From assembly GCA_021296235.1 (NCBI GenBank), contig JAGWAS010000009.1, positions 22,823 through 86,822 on the forward strand: a stretch of DNA of 64,000 nucleotides. Reading direction: 5' to 3'. This DNA is from Paracoccaceae bacterium. Lineage in GTDB: Bacteria > Pseudomonadota > Alphaproteobacteria > Rhodobacterales > Rhodobacteraceae. Within the stretch, counting starts at the first letter, position 1. Each line of letters opens with the position of its first letter. Positions 1 through 8,177 of the stretch are shown here, one piece after another. The translations under genes and the position numbers were made by a program. The notes below the pieces were generated by a model, which saw nothing but the letters and a program-made list of their open reading frames with translations, did no database searches and was not told the origin of the DNA.

Positions 1-743
1 TTGATCGCGACAAAATTCAGTCGCACGTAGTCGACCTTCCATGTTTCATCAGGTCCGCACAGCTTCGGACGGCAAAGTTCGGCGATGCGGTTCGTAACGG
101 CTTCGCGTGCTGCCGCGTCGAGATCAGACAGCAATTTCCTCGTGAAGGTTGCCAGCCAACCGTGAATGTCGGTCGGCAGGGGTGTTGTTCGATCACGCAG
201 TTTGCACTTGCGCACCTCGAAACCCACTTCGGACAACAGTTTGGCGTGTGATCCAGGATCGGGAAACGTCCAAGGGTTGCGTTGGGAAAAATCGATGCCG
301 ATTTCGTCCAGTGCGGTGTGCATGGCCTCACTGAGGGTGGCGATGTTTCCCTGTCCGCCCATTTCCGCCACAAAACGTCCTCCGGGCTTGAGCGCTCGAT
401 GAACACGGAAACTCACTTCGCGCTGGCGTTTCATCCAGTGAAGGGCTGCGTTTGAAAATACAGCGTCAAACTCTCCGTCGAACTCAATCGATTGGGCATC
501 GCAGAGCCTTGCATCAACGCCAATCGAATGCGCAGCCGAAACAAAATCGGGACTTGAATCAATTCCGATCACGTTGCAGCCCTGCCGCATGATTTCACGT
601 GAGAGAACTCCGTCCCCGCATCCGAGATCCAGGATGGTTTCGCCCTGCTGCGGCGAGAGATCCCGAATGACTTCCTGGGAGAGATCCGAAACAAATCGGG
701 CGTGGAACGCGTAATCTTCTGCCTTCCAGTTATCATTAATCAT
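1..743 (-). CDS. Class I SAM-dependent methyltransferase, 3' end outside window
   Basis: The reading frame opens at ATG 743 and stays open to base 1, so about 247 residues are present and the C-terminus is missing. It would transfer a methyl group from S-adenosylmethionine to a small molecule in the cytoplasm. The SAM-binding motif I, LDLGCGDG, is at residues 38-45, an acidic residue follows beta-2 (GID, residue 62), and a NAALHWM segment resembles trans-aconitate or generic type-11/25 methyltransferases. The substrate cannot be read from sequence. It is the most downstream gene of a minus-strand series with the GST and Rieske genes, but a decayed ABC gene lies between them, so co-function is doubtful. 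Confidence 0.85.
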   Translation of the reverse strand, partial: MINDNWKAEDYAFHARFVSDLSQEVIRDLSPQQGETILDLGCGDGVLSREIMRQGCNVIGIDSSPDFVSAAHSIGVDARLCDAQSIEFDGEFDAVFSNAALHWMKRQREVSFRVHRALKPGGRFVAEMGGQGNIATLSEAMHTALDEIGIDFSQRNPWTFPDPGSHAKLLSEVGFEVRKCKLRDRTTPLPTDIHGWLATFTRKLLSDLDAAAREAVTNRIAELCRPKLCGPDETWKVDYVRLNFVAI

Positions 744-1079
744 TGCTCAGGGCTCCACATCGGAAGGGAACGAATTGACGCACCTATAGATTGCCGAAAT
801 TGGAATGGCGACAGGCTCAATTTGTCCAAACCGCACTTGGTTGAACTGCTTGCAGGCTTCTGAAATGGGGCAGGGACCATAGGCTGCGGTCGCGTCCAAT
901 GAAACTCGGGAATCTGAGCCAAATGGTGTCTTGGCTGTTGGGAATTCTTCATCTTTTGCCAACAACAAAAGCCTGACCAATTGTCCAAATTGCGAGTACT
1001 CGGGAACTGCAATCGCTTTGCCAATCGGCCCAGATGAAGGAACGCCGATAGATGCCGAAGACACAACCGATCCTGCAAA
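744..1079. other. Non-coding or decayed stretch
   Basis: No convincing gene. Short overlapping frames exist on both strands, but none has a recognisable motif or a ribosome-binding site. It most likely holds the eroded remainder of the ABC ATPase gene whose N-terminal part can still be read just to the right. Confidence 0.5.
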
Positions 1080-1383
1080 TGTTCTCAGCACTGAAAGGGT
1101 CCTCAAGGCGCGCGTTGACAATATGGAATCTACATACACAACTTGACAGCCACATGCCGTCCTGTGTCCTGCCAATTCCGCAGAATCGTTCCCTCATCGG
1201 GATGATGCACCCCGAAGTTGGTATGAATCAGAGTCGATTTGCCGGTGCCGATTTCCCCAAGAATGTCGTGAATTTCGCTCGGCTGCAGTCACAGGTCGAT
1301 TCCGTCATCTGTAACGAATGAACCGTAGCGCTTGGCCATTTTGCGCAGTTTCAGAAGCGGAAGCGAAGTCTCAATTGTCCCAG
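1080..1383 (-). pseudogene. Decayed ABC transporter ATP-binding protein (N-terminal part)
   Basis: Read on the minus strand from about 1375, the frame gives PLLKLRKMAKRYGSF, an in-frame TGA near 1291, then LGEIGTGKSTL (a Walker A motif) and HPDEGTI, the usual N-terminal layout of sugar or nucleoside (BmpA-associated) importer ATPases. After about 1140 the similarity moves to another frame (AENI) and fades. Stop, frameshift and missing downstream motifs show that the gene is dead. It starts right after the GST stop codon, so it was probably part of the same transcription unit, perhaps the importer for the oxygenase substrate. Confidence 0.75.
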
Positions 1384-2019
1384 TCACGGAGAAACGTTTA
1401 TCCCCGGCATGCTGTGGAAGCCGTCAAGCGCAGTGAAGCGCCGGATCCAACGCAGGATCGCCGGATAGCAGAACAGGTCAATTCCGCCATCTTCGGCCAA
1501 CGCCACATAGGGAAAGCATGAAATATCAGCAATTGTGGGACGCCGGCCCGCAAGCCAGTCATGGCCGTCAAATTCCTGATGGGCGAGATGGTCTTCCAAC
1601 ACGCGCAAGAGGCGGTGCGCTCCTGCCCGTGCAGCATCAATGTCCAGATTGTAACCCAGCATGTCATGCAATCGCGCCGCCGAAGCGGTACTGGTAATCA
1701 TGTCGGAAAATGCCAGCCACTGGGCCACTTCGGCAATTTGGGAATGGCTCTGACCGGGGAACCACTCTCCGCTTTTGTCGTAGCGGCTGGCCAGATAGAT
1801 CAAAATGGCCTGTGCATCGCGAATTCGGATTTCGCCATCTTCAAGCACCGGAATCTGCCCCAGCGGATTGATCTTGAGGAAGGCATCAGATTTGTGTTCG
1901 CGGCCTGGGAAAAAATCAACCGGTCTTTTTTCGTAGTCAAGATCCAGAAAGCCCAGCAATAGCCGGATCTTGTAGCAATTTCCGGACAGCACGTAGTCGT
2001 AAAGCTTCATCTCAGGCAA
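1384..2019 (-). CDS. Glutathione S-transferase family protein
   Basis: A 211-residue protein with the normal two-domain GST layout. The thioredoxin-like N-terminal domain (about 1-80) contains NPLGQIPVLEDGE with the cis-proline and D/E glutathione-binding positions, then a helical C-terminal domain with the conserved 'TIADISCFPY' N-capping segment near residue 165. GSTs conjugate or isomerise electrophilic intermediates with glutathione, and in aromatic degradation loci they often open ethers or isomerise ring-cleavage products. The ATG overlaps the end of the oxygenase gene by eight bases, so translation is probably coupled. An alternative start three codons in (MKLYDY) is possible. Confidence 0.88.
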   Translation of the reverse strand: MPEMKLYDYVLSGNCYKIRLLLGFLDLDYEKRPVDFFPGREHKSDAFLKINPLGQIPVLEDGEIRIRDAQAILIYLASRYDKSGEWFPGQSHSQIAEVAQWLAFSDMITSTASAARLHDMLGYNLDIDAARAGAHRLLRVLEDHLAHQEFDGHDWLAGRRPTIADISCFPYVALAEDGGIDLFCYPAILRWIRRFTALDGFHSMPGINVSP

Positions 2020-2830
2020 CCTTCTCGAAGCGGGTCGTGCTCCATGTCACTCCGTGGGATTTCACAGCACGCGTGGGCATCTCCCATCGCGGATCAATGG
2101 GCAATTTGTTCGGCACTTGATTTTCCAGAACCATCCGATCCTGCAAAAAGATATTCTGTTGGAAGTGCAGAAGATCGGTGTCGGTATTGTGCTCGTCAAA
2201 GACCAGAACGAAGGAATGTACGATGCATTCATCCTCTTCTGTGGGCTGGATGAACAGGCCAATCAAATCCCAGTGCCCGTCGCGGAGTGGGCAGGTCTTG
2301 TAGAGAATTGTAGAATAGGGGTGGGCGACGCGGTATCTGTATTCGATAACCTGTCCACCCTCAGCCGCAGCAGCTGCCATCGGCTGGAAGAAGCGACATT
2401 TGGTTGCCCAGATTTCGTCGCCCGCCGCCCCCATCGAGACATCGTATTTTTCGACTTCGGCATGTTCTTCAACTCCAAGAATGCCGGTATGAACAAAAGG
2501 GAAATGCGCCATGTCCAGGAAGTTCTCAACCGCGCGCAATCCTGAGCAGCGCACTGCGATTGCACCTGCGGTTACCAAGCGGCGGCCTTCTTCCTCGAAT
2601 TCGGGCATATTGTAGAGCGGGCGCGGATCCCGGCTCAATGTGGTCCAAACATGACCATAGCGTGTCTGCACTCCCATTGACCCTTCAGGACCTGTGACGT
2701 TCAACTCGCCATGGTGGCTGACCGCAATATCCGTCGAGAGTATTCTGTGTTCGCCCTTGTAGCCGTTGGGGAAGTCTTCGATACGACCTATGGCGTACCA
2801 ATGTGAAAGGGTGAAAGGATCGGGTGTCAT
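2012..2830 (-). CDS. Rieske-type oxygenase subunit with catalytic iron site but no Rieske ligands
   Basis: A 272-residue protein aligned in layout with VanA-type ring-hydroxylating or demethylating oxygenases. The mononuclear iron motif ENFLDMAHFPFVH (residues 102-114) supplies Asp106, His109 and His114, and LQDRMVLENQ near residue 230 gives the distal acidic ligand region. The N-terminal 75 residues keep the outline of a Rieske domain (end strand YGHVW) but have none of the CxH...CxxH ligands. The Rieske cluster is instead in the gene just upstream, 33 bp away. The two proteins probably form one oxygenase. The substrate is unknown; demethylation or hydroxylation of an aromatic acid is a reasonable guess given the VanB-type reductase. 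Confidence 0.82.
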   Translation of the reverse strand: MTPDPFTLSHWYAIGRIEDFPNGYKGEHRILSTDIAVSHHGELNVTGPEGSMGVQTRYGHVWTTLSRDPRPLYNMPEFEEEGRRLVTAGAIAVRCSGLRAVENFLDMAHFPFVHTGILGVEEHAEVEKYDVSMGAAGDEIWATKCRFFQPMAAAAAEGGQVIEYRYRVAHPYSTILYKTCPLRDGHWDLIGLFIQPTEEDECIVHSFVLVFDEHNTDTDLLHFQQNIFLQDRMVLENQVPNKLPIDPRWEMPTRAVKSHGVTWSTTRFEKVA

Positions 2831-2863
2831 GCCTGGCTCCAGATGGCTGCAAGTGAAGATTGG

Positions 2864-3526
2864 TTAGACGACCGCAGCCTGTTCAATTCGGCTGCGCAGC
2901 TCGCCAAGCCAATGACTGGCACTTAGAAGCGAGTCCCTTCGGGCAGAAGCGGGCAGGGCGCAATGCAGCATGGCACCTTTCGAACCCATGGGATGCACGG
3001 CCAAGATCAGCCGCCCTTGATCGGGCAATGCCACATCTGCTGCATAAGTCGATAGCGGTCGCACCGAATTAACCTTGGTCCATTTGAGAATTTCCGGGAG
3101 ATCAGGCATGGCCACCTCGATGTGCAGTGACCTGCAGGGGGTCCAGTGCCCGTCAATCGCGGGCGCGGAATTGTCCTCGTCGGAAATCCAGATCAGCGCG
3201 CCAGCTTCGACGCAGCGATAGGTTCGAACCTTGATTGTTTGCGGCGGGGTAAGGTCGGGATGGGCGGGGATCGCGACGCAAGTCCCCGAGCCATCGTAGA
3301 TCCAGCCATGATAGAGGCATCTCAGCCGGTTCCCACAAACAGTTCCGTACGACAATCGCATCCCGCGATGCGGGCAACGGTTCTCCCATGCATGAGCAAC
3401 ACCGTCCTTGCCGCGCCACAATGCAATGTCGTCAGTTCCCGCAATCACACGGATTGCACTTCCTGCCTGAACGGCATTGTTCAGGGCCACTGGTATCCAG
3501 CCGACCTGAGAGACATCAGTATCCAT
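2864..3526 (-). CDS. Rieske [2Fe-2S] subunit, partner of the catalytic subunit
   Basis: A 220-residue protein with an intact Rieske domain. CPHRGM (Cys51, His53) and CLYHGW (Cys70, His73) ligate the [2Fe-2S] cluster. The C-terminal half resembles a shrunken oxygenase alpha-subunit domain but has no D-x2-H-x4-H iron site. It would accept electrons from the reductase at 4832-5713 and pass them to the mononuclear iron in the neighbouring subunit. The gene starts at ATG 3526 and leads the three-gene run Rieske, catalytic subunit, GST. It could also be a plain Rieske ferredoxin, but it is about twice the length of that class and keeps the alpha-subunit tail. Confidence 0.82.
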   Translation of the reverse strand: MDTDVSQVGWIPVALNNAVQAGSAIRVIAGTDDIALWRGKDGVAHAWENRCPHRGMRLSYGTVCGNRLRCLYHGWIYDGSGTCVAIPAHPDLTPPQTIKVRTYRCVEAGALIWISDEDNSAPAIDGHWTPCRSLHIEVAMPDLPEILKWTKVNSVRPLSTYAADVALPDQGRLILAVHPMGSKGAMLHCALPASARRDSLLSASHWLGELRSRIEQAAVV

Positions 3527-3660
3527 GTCCCAAATCTTCCTGTTTGTGTTTCCCTATTCACTGTTAGCAATTAGTTGGAAGTTGAAAAAGGCGAACAGAT
3601 CGAACCTTCCATTCAAGACACTGAACACTGAAACAGGCGTGTAAGCCGTCGCGGGAAAAG

Positions 3661-4545
3661 GTGGAATTTAAGGGCATCCGTGGTTTCGTCCAGATGGCGC
3701 GGGCGAGAAATCTGACACGCGTTGCCGGAAAATCGAACATCCCCAAGGCCGCGCACAGCCACAGTTTGCGCCGTTTGGAAGATGCGCACGAAGTCAAACT
3801 GTTCATCCGTTCGGCACGCGGTTTGATCCTGACCGACGCCGGCAGGGCCTACCTTGAGACCTGTCGACTGATCTTTGACAGCTGCGAGGTTGCCGCCAGC
3901 GCGGCACAGCGGGCGCACAATTCAGTTTCGGGCAAGATCCGGATACCGCCGCTGAGTTCGGAACGTCGATCCCGGGTGCCGCCACGCTTTACTTGGCGCA
4001 GGTGCATCCAAGGCTGGATTTCGAGGTATGCATGTATACCAGCGACAAGCTTCTCATCAACCAGCTCGATTTGATTGCCTGATCCATGTCGGCATGGCCC
4101 CGGATTCGAGTTATCTCTGCCGAAAGATGGGTACTGTTTCCCATGGCATTTACGGCAGCCCGGATCTTTTGCGACAGCACGGCGTTCCAACCAATCGGGC
4201 CGATATTCGTTCAATGCTCGGAGTGAGCCATTTGCGCAGCGGCATCCCTGAGGTCTGGTTTTTGAAGAACAATGGGCGCGAGCAGCTGGTTGAGTACGAA
4301 ATGCGCTTCCGAGTGCACGACTACTGGATGGCCAAATAGTACGCGGTGTCCGGTGTGGCCTTGGCCTATTTGCCCAACTTTTTCGTGCATTGCGAAGTTG
4401 GACAGCGTTCGGTGGTGCAGGTGCTGCCTGAGCGTCGGTCAGAGGAGATGTCGGCTTGGGTAATCTATCCCATGTAGCGGCATAAGAACCCAAGGACCAA
4501 GCTGATAGTCGAGATGCTGTGCTCGAAATTCGATGAGTCCATTAT
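3661..4545 (+). pseudogene. Decayed LysR-type transcriptional regulator
   Basis: The first about 95 codons read as a LysR helix-turn-helix region (start MEFKGIRGFVQMA, end ARGLILTDAGRAYLETC). The effector-binding domain then runs across three frames: a shift occurs near 3950, stops appear near 4080, 4338 and 4476, and fragments such as YGSPDLLRQHG and VALAYLPNFF are still recognisable. It diverges from the Rieske gene at 3526 and was probably the regulator of the split oxygenase. HTH residues normally conserved (for example in the SQ/SK recognition helix) are also altered. It cannot make a working regulator. Confidence 0.82.
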
Positions 4546-4554
4546 CCATCCGGG

Positions 4555-4830
4555 TTATTCGCTTGTCCCGCAAGTGCCGTTGGATGAGACGCACAGCGGT
4601 GAGGTGGAAATTTTGTCGATGTAGCTGTCGGCGGGCCCAAGCCAGCAGGCAATTTCAAACATGTCGATCAAGGCTTCGTGGCCGTGCAAGTCGATCTCGA
4701 CCCTGTCGGTGCCGGCGTGACAGATCCGACTTTTCAGATCAAGACGTTGCAGGTAGTGGTCCATGAAAGACAGGCAAGCCTCCATCTGCAATCTTCCGGT
4801 CACGGTCATCCGTATTTCGACCATCTCCAT
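4555..4830 (-). CDS. Small acylphosphatase-like protein linked to the Rieske reductase
   Basis: A 91-residue protein whose start lies one base after the reductase stop, so it is translationally linked. Residues 5-75 follow the acylphosphatase pattern: VTGRLQ at the start, RVEIDLHG in the middle and GPADSYIDKI at the end, where true enzymes have VxGRVQGVGFR, GxVE and GPxxAxV. The catalytic Arg of the phosphate loop and the catalytic Asn are not evident, so a binding or assembly role is more likely than hydrolysis. The last about 18 residues overlap, on the other strand, the eroded end of the LysR gene and may be read-through. The fold assignment is inference from motif order only. Confidence 0.55.
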   Translation of the reverse strand: MEMVEIRMTVTGRLQMEACLSFMDHYLQRLDLKSRICHAGTDRVEIDLHGHEALIDMFEIACWLGPADSYIDKISTSPLCVSSNGTCGTSE

Positions 4831-4831
4831 C

Positions 4832-5713
4832 TCAGAGGTCCAGAACCAGTCGCTCGCCCTTGCAACGCGATACGCAGGGCAAAGTCAGCTTACCTGCAGC
4901 CTTTTCCGTCTCGTTAAGGTACTGGTCACGGTGATCCGGTTTGCCTTCCAGCACGTCGGTCAAGCAGGTGCCGCAGACCCCCTGTTCACAAGAGGTGAGG
5001 GGGACGAGACCGACAGCTTCCATTGCTTCGACAATGGTTTGGCCCGATTGCCTAAGCACCACTTCAAAGCGGTCGCCTGAAGTGTCGATGTCCTCAGGAT
5101 CGATGGAAAGCCGCTCGAGATGTGTTCTTGACAAGGGCCAACCTGTTGACAGGGCCGTTTGTTCGACCAAATTCATGAACGGACCCGGTCCGCAGAAGTA
5201 TATGTGTGCACCAGCCGGCGGGTCCGACAGGATGCCAAACAGAACCTTGTCAAGCGTTGGCGGATTCAAACCAAGATGAACCGGTGCATTGTCGGCGTCC
5301 CGGGCAAACAGATGCAGCACCGCCCTTCTTCCCGCTGCCTGCATCTGGCGCGACATTGACAGCACCGGCGTAATGCCAAACCCTCCGGCCAAGAGAATTG
5401 CCTCACCGTCGGGACGCAATTCGAAATTGTTGTGCAGGGCACCGATCTTGATCGTGTCTCCCTGTGCCAGCTCATGCATCTGTGTGGACCCTTCTCGGCT
5501 CTCCTGCTCGCGCTTAACCCCGATCAAATGGGCGTTGCGCTCCTCCGGCCCATTCCAGAGCGAATATTGTCGTACCATATTTCCGGACAAATGAACCTCG
5601 ATATGGGCACCGGCGGTGAATTCCGCGACGGAACCGTTCAACGGAACCAATTCGAAACAGCGGATTTCCGGAGTATAGTCCCAGAGCCGCGCCACTTTGA
5701 CGATATTGCTCAC
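4832..5713 (-). CDS. Phthalate/vanillate-type oxygenase reductase (FMN, NAD, [2Fe-2S])
   Basis: A 293-residue class IA reductase. The FMN-binding barrel comes first with RQYSLWN (about 68-74) for flavin, then the NAD domain with LLAGGFGITPVLSM (about 107-120) and YFCGPGPFM, and a C-terminal plant-type ferredoxin domain with Cys242, Cys247, Cys250 and Cys280. It takes electrons from NAD(P)H and delivers them to a Rieske oxygenase, as VanB does for VanA. The oxygenase subunits at 2012-3526 are the obvious partners, although a dead regulator gene lies between. Length and domain order are normal and the gene looks functional. Confidence 0.92.
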   Translation of the reverse strand: MSNIVKVARLWDYTPEIRCFELVPLNGSVAEFTAGAHIEVHLSGNMVRQYSLWNGPEERNAHLIGVKREQESREGSTQMHELAQGDTIKIGALHNNFELRPDGEAILLAGGFGITPVLSMSRQMQAAGRRAVLHLFARDADNAPVHLGLNPPTLDKVLFGILSDPPAGAHIYFCGPGPFMNLVEQTALSTGWPLSRTHLERLSIDPEDIDTSGDRFEVVLRQSGQTIVEAMEAVGLVPLTSCEQGVCGTCLTDVLEGKPDHRDQYLNETEKAAGKLTLPCVSRCKGERLVLDL

Positions 5714-5735
5714 ATGATTGTCCCGTACTTGACGT

Positions 5736-6311
5736 CTAGATCACGCAACCACTGTCGGTAGGCCAGCGAGGTTCGGTCAACGCTGATCGAAACTTCCAGA
5801 TCGTTGAACGGCAGCTTTCTCGGATTTTGCCGAAGTGCCGCTCAATAAGACTGCGCATCCTGCAGATCTCACGATCACGCGGTCGCGGTGGATTGCGTTT
5901 GGACTTTGACGGAATTTCAGCCCGTGCGCCTGCTGTCTCAATCAGGTCTAGGACGGCGTCGGTATCGTAGCCTTTGTCGCCGATCACCATGTCTTTCCCG
6001 TCAATGCCGAGATGGAACTTTGTCGTTCATCCGCCGCAGCTCAATCCGACCTGCGAAAGTTCGCCGTCCCAAGGTTCCGGCGCCGCGTTTGTGAACGCGT
6101 ACGGAAGAGGAATCCAGCGCGCGCAGACAAACCGAACCGGCCGAGCCGTCGCCATCATCCTTCGGTCATGCAACCGTTCCGGATACTGGTGCTTGTGAGG
6201 AAGTTCCGAGCGGAGGATTTGCCACTCCGCGTCGCTCATGTAGTGTCGCTCGCCAATCATGCCTCGAACTCTTTGTGGGTGGCTTTCGGCAAGAGTGGGA
6301 GATGATGCCAA
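5736..6311 (-). mobile_element. Degenerate IS5-family transposase remnant
   Basis: Two minus-strand frames make up one broken transposase. The upstream piece (to 6311) begins with MSDAEWQILRSELP, the usual IS5-type start. The downstream piece (to 5736) has GDKGYDTD, the second DDE aspartate region, and IERHFGKIR, where intact copies have ERFFNKLK. The middle is frameshifted and no clear terminal inverted repeats or target duplication were found. It separates the oxygenase reductase from the ArsR-permease pair. Confidence 0.75.
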
Positions 6312-6371
6312 TAGTCAATATTTGGGAACATGGACCAATCTTTAGGATCCATGGATAATTCAATGCATCAG

Positions 6372-7412
6372 CTACCCGACGAGACCACCGAAAGCTGCAC
6401 CGATCAGAATCGAGCCCACAATGCCGAAGCCGAGATAGGCGGCAAAGACCTGTTTGCGCACCAAGGACCAGACTGCGACCATGGCGGGTATTGAACTTAC
6501 GGCACCGGCAACCATGAATGCCATTCCGGCCCCAGCGCTCATGCCCTGTTCCATGAGGCCCGCGACCAGGGCGGGTGCAGCATAGCTGTTCAAATAGGCC
6601 GGCGCACCCACCAGAGAACCGATAACTATCGGAAGGAAGCCGTCTCCTCCCACAACTCCGGCAATCAACTCGGCCGGGACATAGGTGATCAGCAGCGCCT
6701 CAATCGAGTATGCTAGGGCAAGCCACTTGACGAGGAACAATGCGTTTGCCAATGCTTCGGCCCGGAACAATGCTACCCGTGGGGCTTCGCGCCAGAATTT
6801 CCAACACAGTTCGACTGAAGTCAACTCGTCATTTCCGCCGCAACAAGCTGACGCCACGCCATTGCGCGCCGACGCGTCAAATGCACGGTGCTGAACAAGA
6901 AGGCGAACGCCGAATCCACCGAACAGGCCGAGCGCAACTGCGGCAATGGCCTTTCCCGCCGCGAACTCCCATCCAAGCGCAGCGGCGGTGATGAGAACGG
7001 TCGGTGGGTCGATTAGCGGCGACGACAACCAGAACGCCATAACTGCGGAAAGTGGAACTCCCGCCGCAAGGAGGGCTGCTATGAAGGGAATTACCTCACA
7101 GGAGCAGAATGGTGCCAATCCGCCAAGAAACGCTGCGAGCACTATCATGCGAATTTCGCGTCCTTCGAACGCACGTGCGGCTAGCGTGACGGATCCGGTT
7201 GCCTTTAGTCCGGCAATGAGCAGCACAGCGGCAGCGATGAAGGGCGTAGTTCCGACAAATGCACCCGTAGCGATTTCAACAATTGTGACCAGGTTTGCCG
7301 GGTCGAACGCCGCCACTGAGAGCGGAATGGCAAGAACAATGATCCAAGGGAAATGTTGGCTCGCAATTCCGGAACGCAGCCCGACAATGCCGTTGACAAC
7401 CATGTTGGTCAT
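6372..7412 (-). CDS. ArsP/DUF318-type permease
   Basis: About 346 residues with eight or more hydrophobic segments. The segment GGLAPFCSCEVIPFIAALL, with the paired cysteines of the FCSC motif, followed by PLSAVMAFWLSSPLIDPP, marks the permease family that includes the organoarsenical exporter ArsP and other UPF0718 proteins. It sits in the inner membrane and probably exports a thiol-reactive metal(loid) or organic arsenical. The ATG at 7412 overlaps the ArsR stop codon as ATGA, so the two are coupled; a GTG further up at 7481 lies inside arsR and is unlikely. The regulator suggests induction by the exported substrate. Confidence 0.85.
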   Translation of the reverse strand: MTNMVVNGIVGLRSGIASQHFPWIIVLAIPLSVAAFDPANLVTIVEIATGAFVGTTPFIAAAVLLIAGLKATGSVTLAARAFEGREIRMIVLAAFLGGLAPFCSCEVIPFIAALLAAGVPLSAVMAFWLSSPLIDPPTVLITAAALGWEFAAGKAIAAVALGLFGGFGVRLLVQHRAFDASARNGVASACCGGNDELTSVELCWKFWREAPRVALFRAEALANALFLVKWLALAYSIEALLITYVPAELIAGVVGGDGFLPIVIGSLVGAPAYLNSYAAPALVAGLMEQGMSAGAGMAFMVAGAVSSIPAMVAVWSLVRKQVFAAYLGFGIVGSILIGAAFGGLVG

Positions 7413-7750
7413 GATTGTTCGCTCCTGAGCGCATCGCGCGCTGCCTTTGCAACAGGCGAGGGCTTGGCATCTGCACAGCACTCGCTGAGTAAATAATCGG
7501 CAAGCGCTTCAATGTGCCGGTAGGCGGCGCGGCTTACGACAGTTCGGCCGCAGCGCTCCTGATCCACCAGCCCGCCGGCCGCCAAGCATCGGAGATGATG
7601 CGCAAGCGTGGAAGCGGGCAAACCGCAGCGTTCCTGAATCTGGCCAACCGACAGCCCTGCATCGCCGGCGCGTATCAGCGTACGAAGCACAGCCAGCCTC
7701 GCTTCAGAACCGCATGCGGCGAAGCCCCGAGCAGCCTGCTCAATGTTCAT
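7409..7750 (-). CDS. ArsR-family transcriptional repressor
   Basis: A 113-residue winged-helix repressor, start MNIEQAARGFAACGSEARL. The recognition helix region STLAHHLRCLAAGGLV is typical of ArsR/SmtB proteins, and the C-terminal CCAD cysteine pair (with further cysteines at the wing) is a likely metal(loid) sensor. It precedes and is coupled to the permease. An ATG twelve codons upstream (7786) keeps the frame open, but it lies inside the inverted repeat proposed as operator, and homologues begin near the later methionine, so 7750 is preferred. Confidence 0.85.
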   Translation of the reverse strand: MNIEQAARGFAACGSEARLAVLRTLIRAGDAGLSVGQIQERCGLPASTLAHHLRCLAAGGLVDQERCGRTVVSRAAYRHIEALADYLLSECCADAKPSPVAKAARDALRSEQS

Positions 7751-7775
7751 TGCCGGAGGAGGTTGGTCATGTTGA

Positions 7776-7809
7776 TAAATAACCATAAAACTAGGTATAT
7801 AGTTATTTA
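7776..7809 (-). promoter_or_regulatory. Candidate ArsR operator (8-bp inverted repeat)
   Basis: TAAATAAC at 7776-7783 and GTTATTTA at 7802-7809 form a perfect inverted repeat with an 18-base spacer in the AT-rich stretch just upstream of arsR. Position and composition fit autorepression. No binding evidence is available. Confidence 0.5.
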
Positions 7810-8081
7810 AACCAATGTCAATAGGAGACTCCCATTGGTGATTGGATCGGCAGCAACAGTTGATTGAATCTCATGGAATGTTTCAACGGAATCTCTCATC
7901 AAAACGACTTTCCGAATTCCTCCAGAGTGGATCTGCCATGGAACGTTTGCGCCAAGGAGGCAACAATTCCGGGTCGAGCTCGGTCTTGTGGAACTAGCGG
8001 GTCTTGGGGTTATGAAGCGTCGTGAAACAGCTAACGTAAACTGGACCGCAGTTTGGTGTCACATCCACCCGCTGCAATCAG
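7810..8081. other. Intergenic stretch between arsR and the sulfatase locus
   Basis: No open frame with coding features was seen. It contains the presumed arsR promoter at its left end and, at its right end, the site where the GMC dehydrogenase gene was cut. Confidence 0.5.
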
Positions 8082-8177
8082 CTATAAACGGTTTTTCAGA
8101 TCCGCCGACTGGCGATTGGCCAGCATCTGTCCGGTCGAACCTGCACCGACCACGATGACATCATAGGCTTCGGTCAT
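8082..8177 (-). pseudogene. GMC-type flavoprotein dehydrogenase, first 31 codons only
   Basis: From ATG 8177 the frame reads MTEAYDVIVVGAGSTG and then LANRQSADLKNR before a TAG. This is the FAD-binding N-terminus of GMC oxidoreductases such as choline dehydrogenase BetA (family pattern VGAGSAGCVLANRLS). The start overlaps the sulfatase stop as ATGA. The gene was therefore the next cistron after the choline sulfatase, and all but its first turn of sequence has been deleted. Confidence 0.75.
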
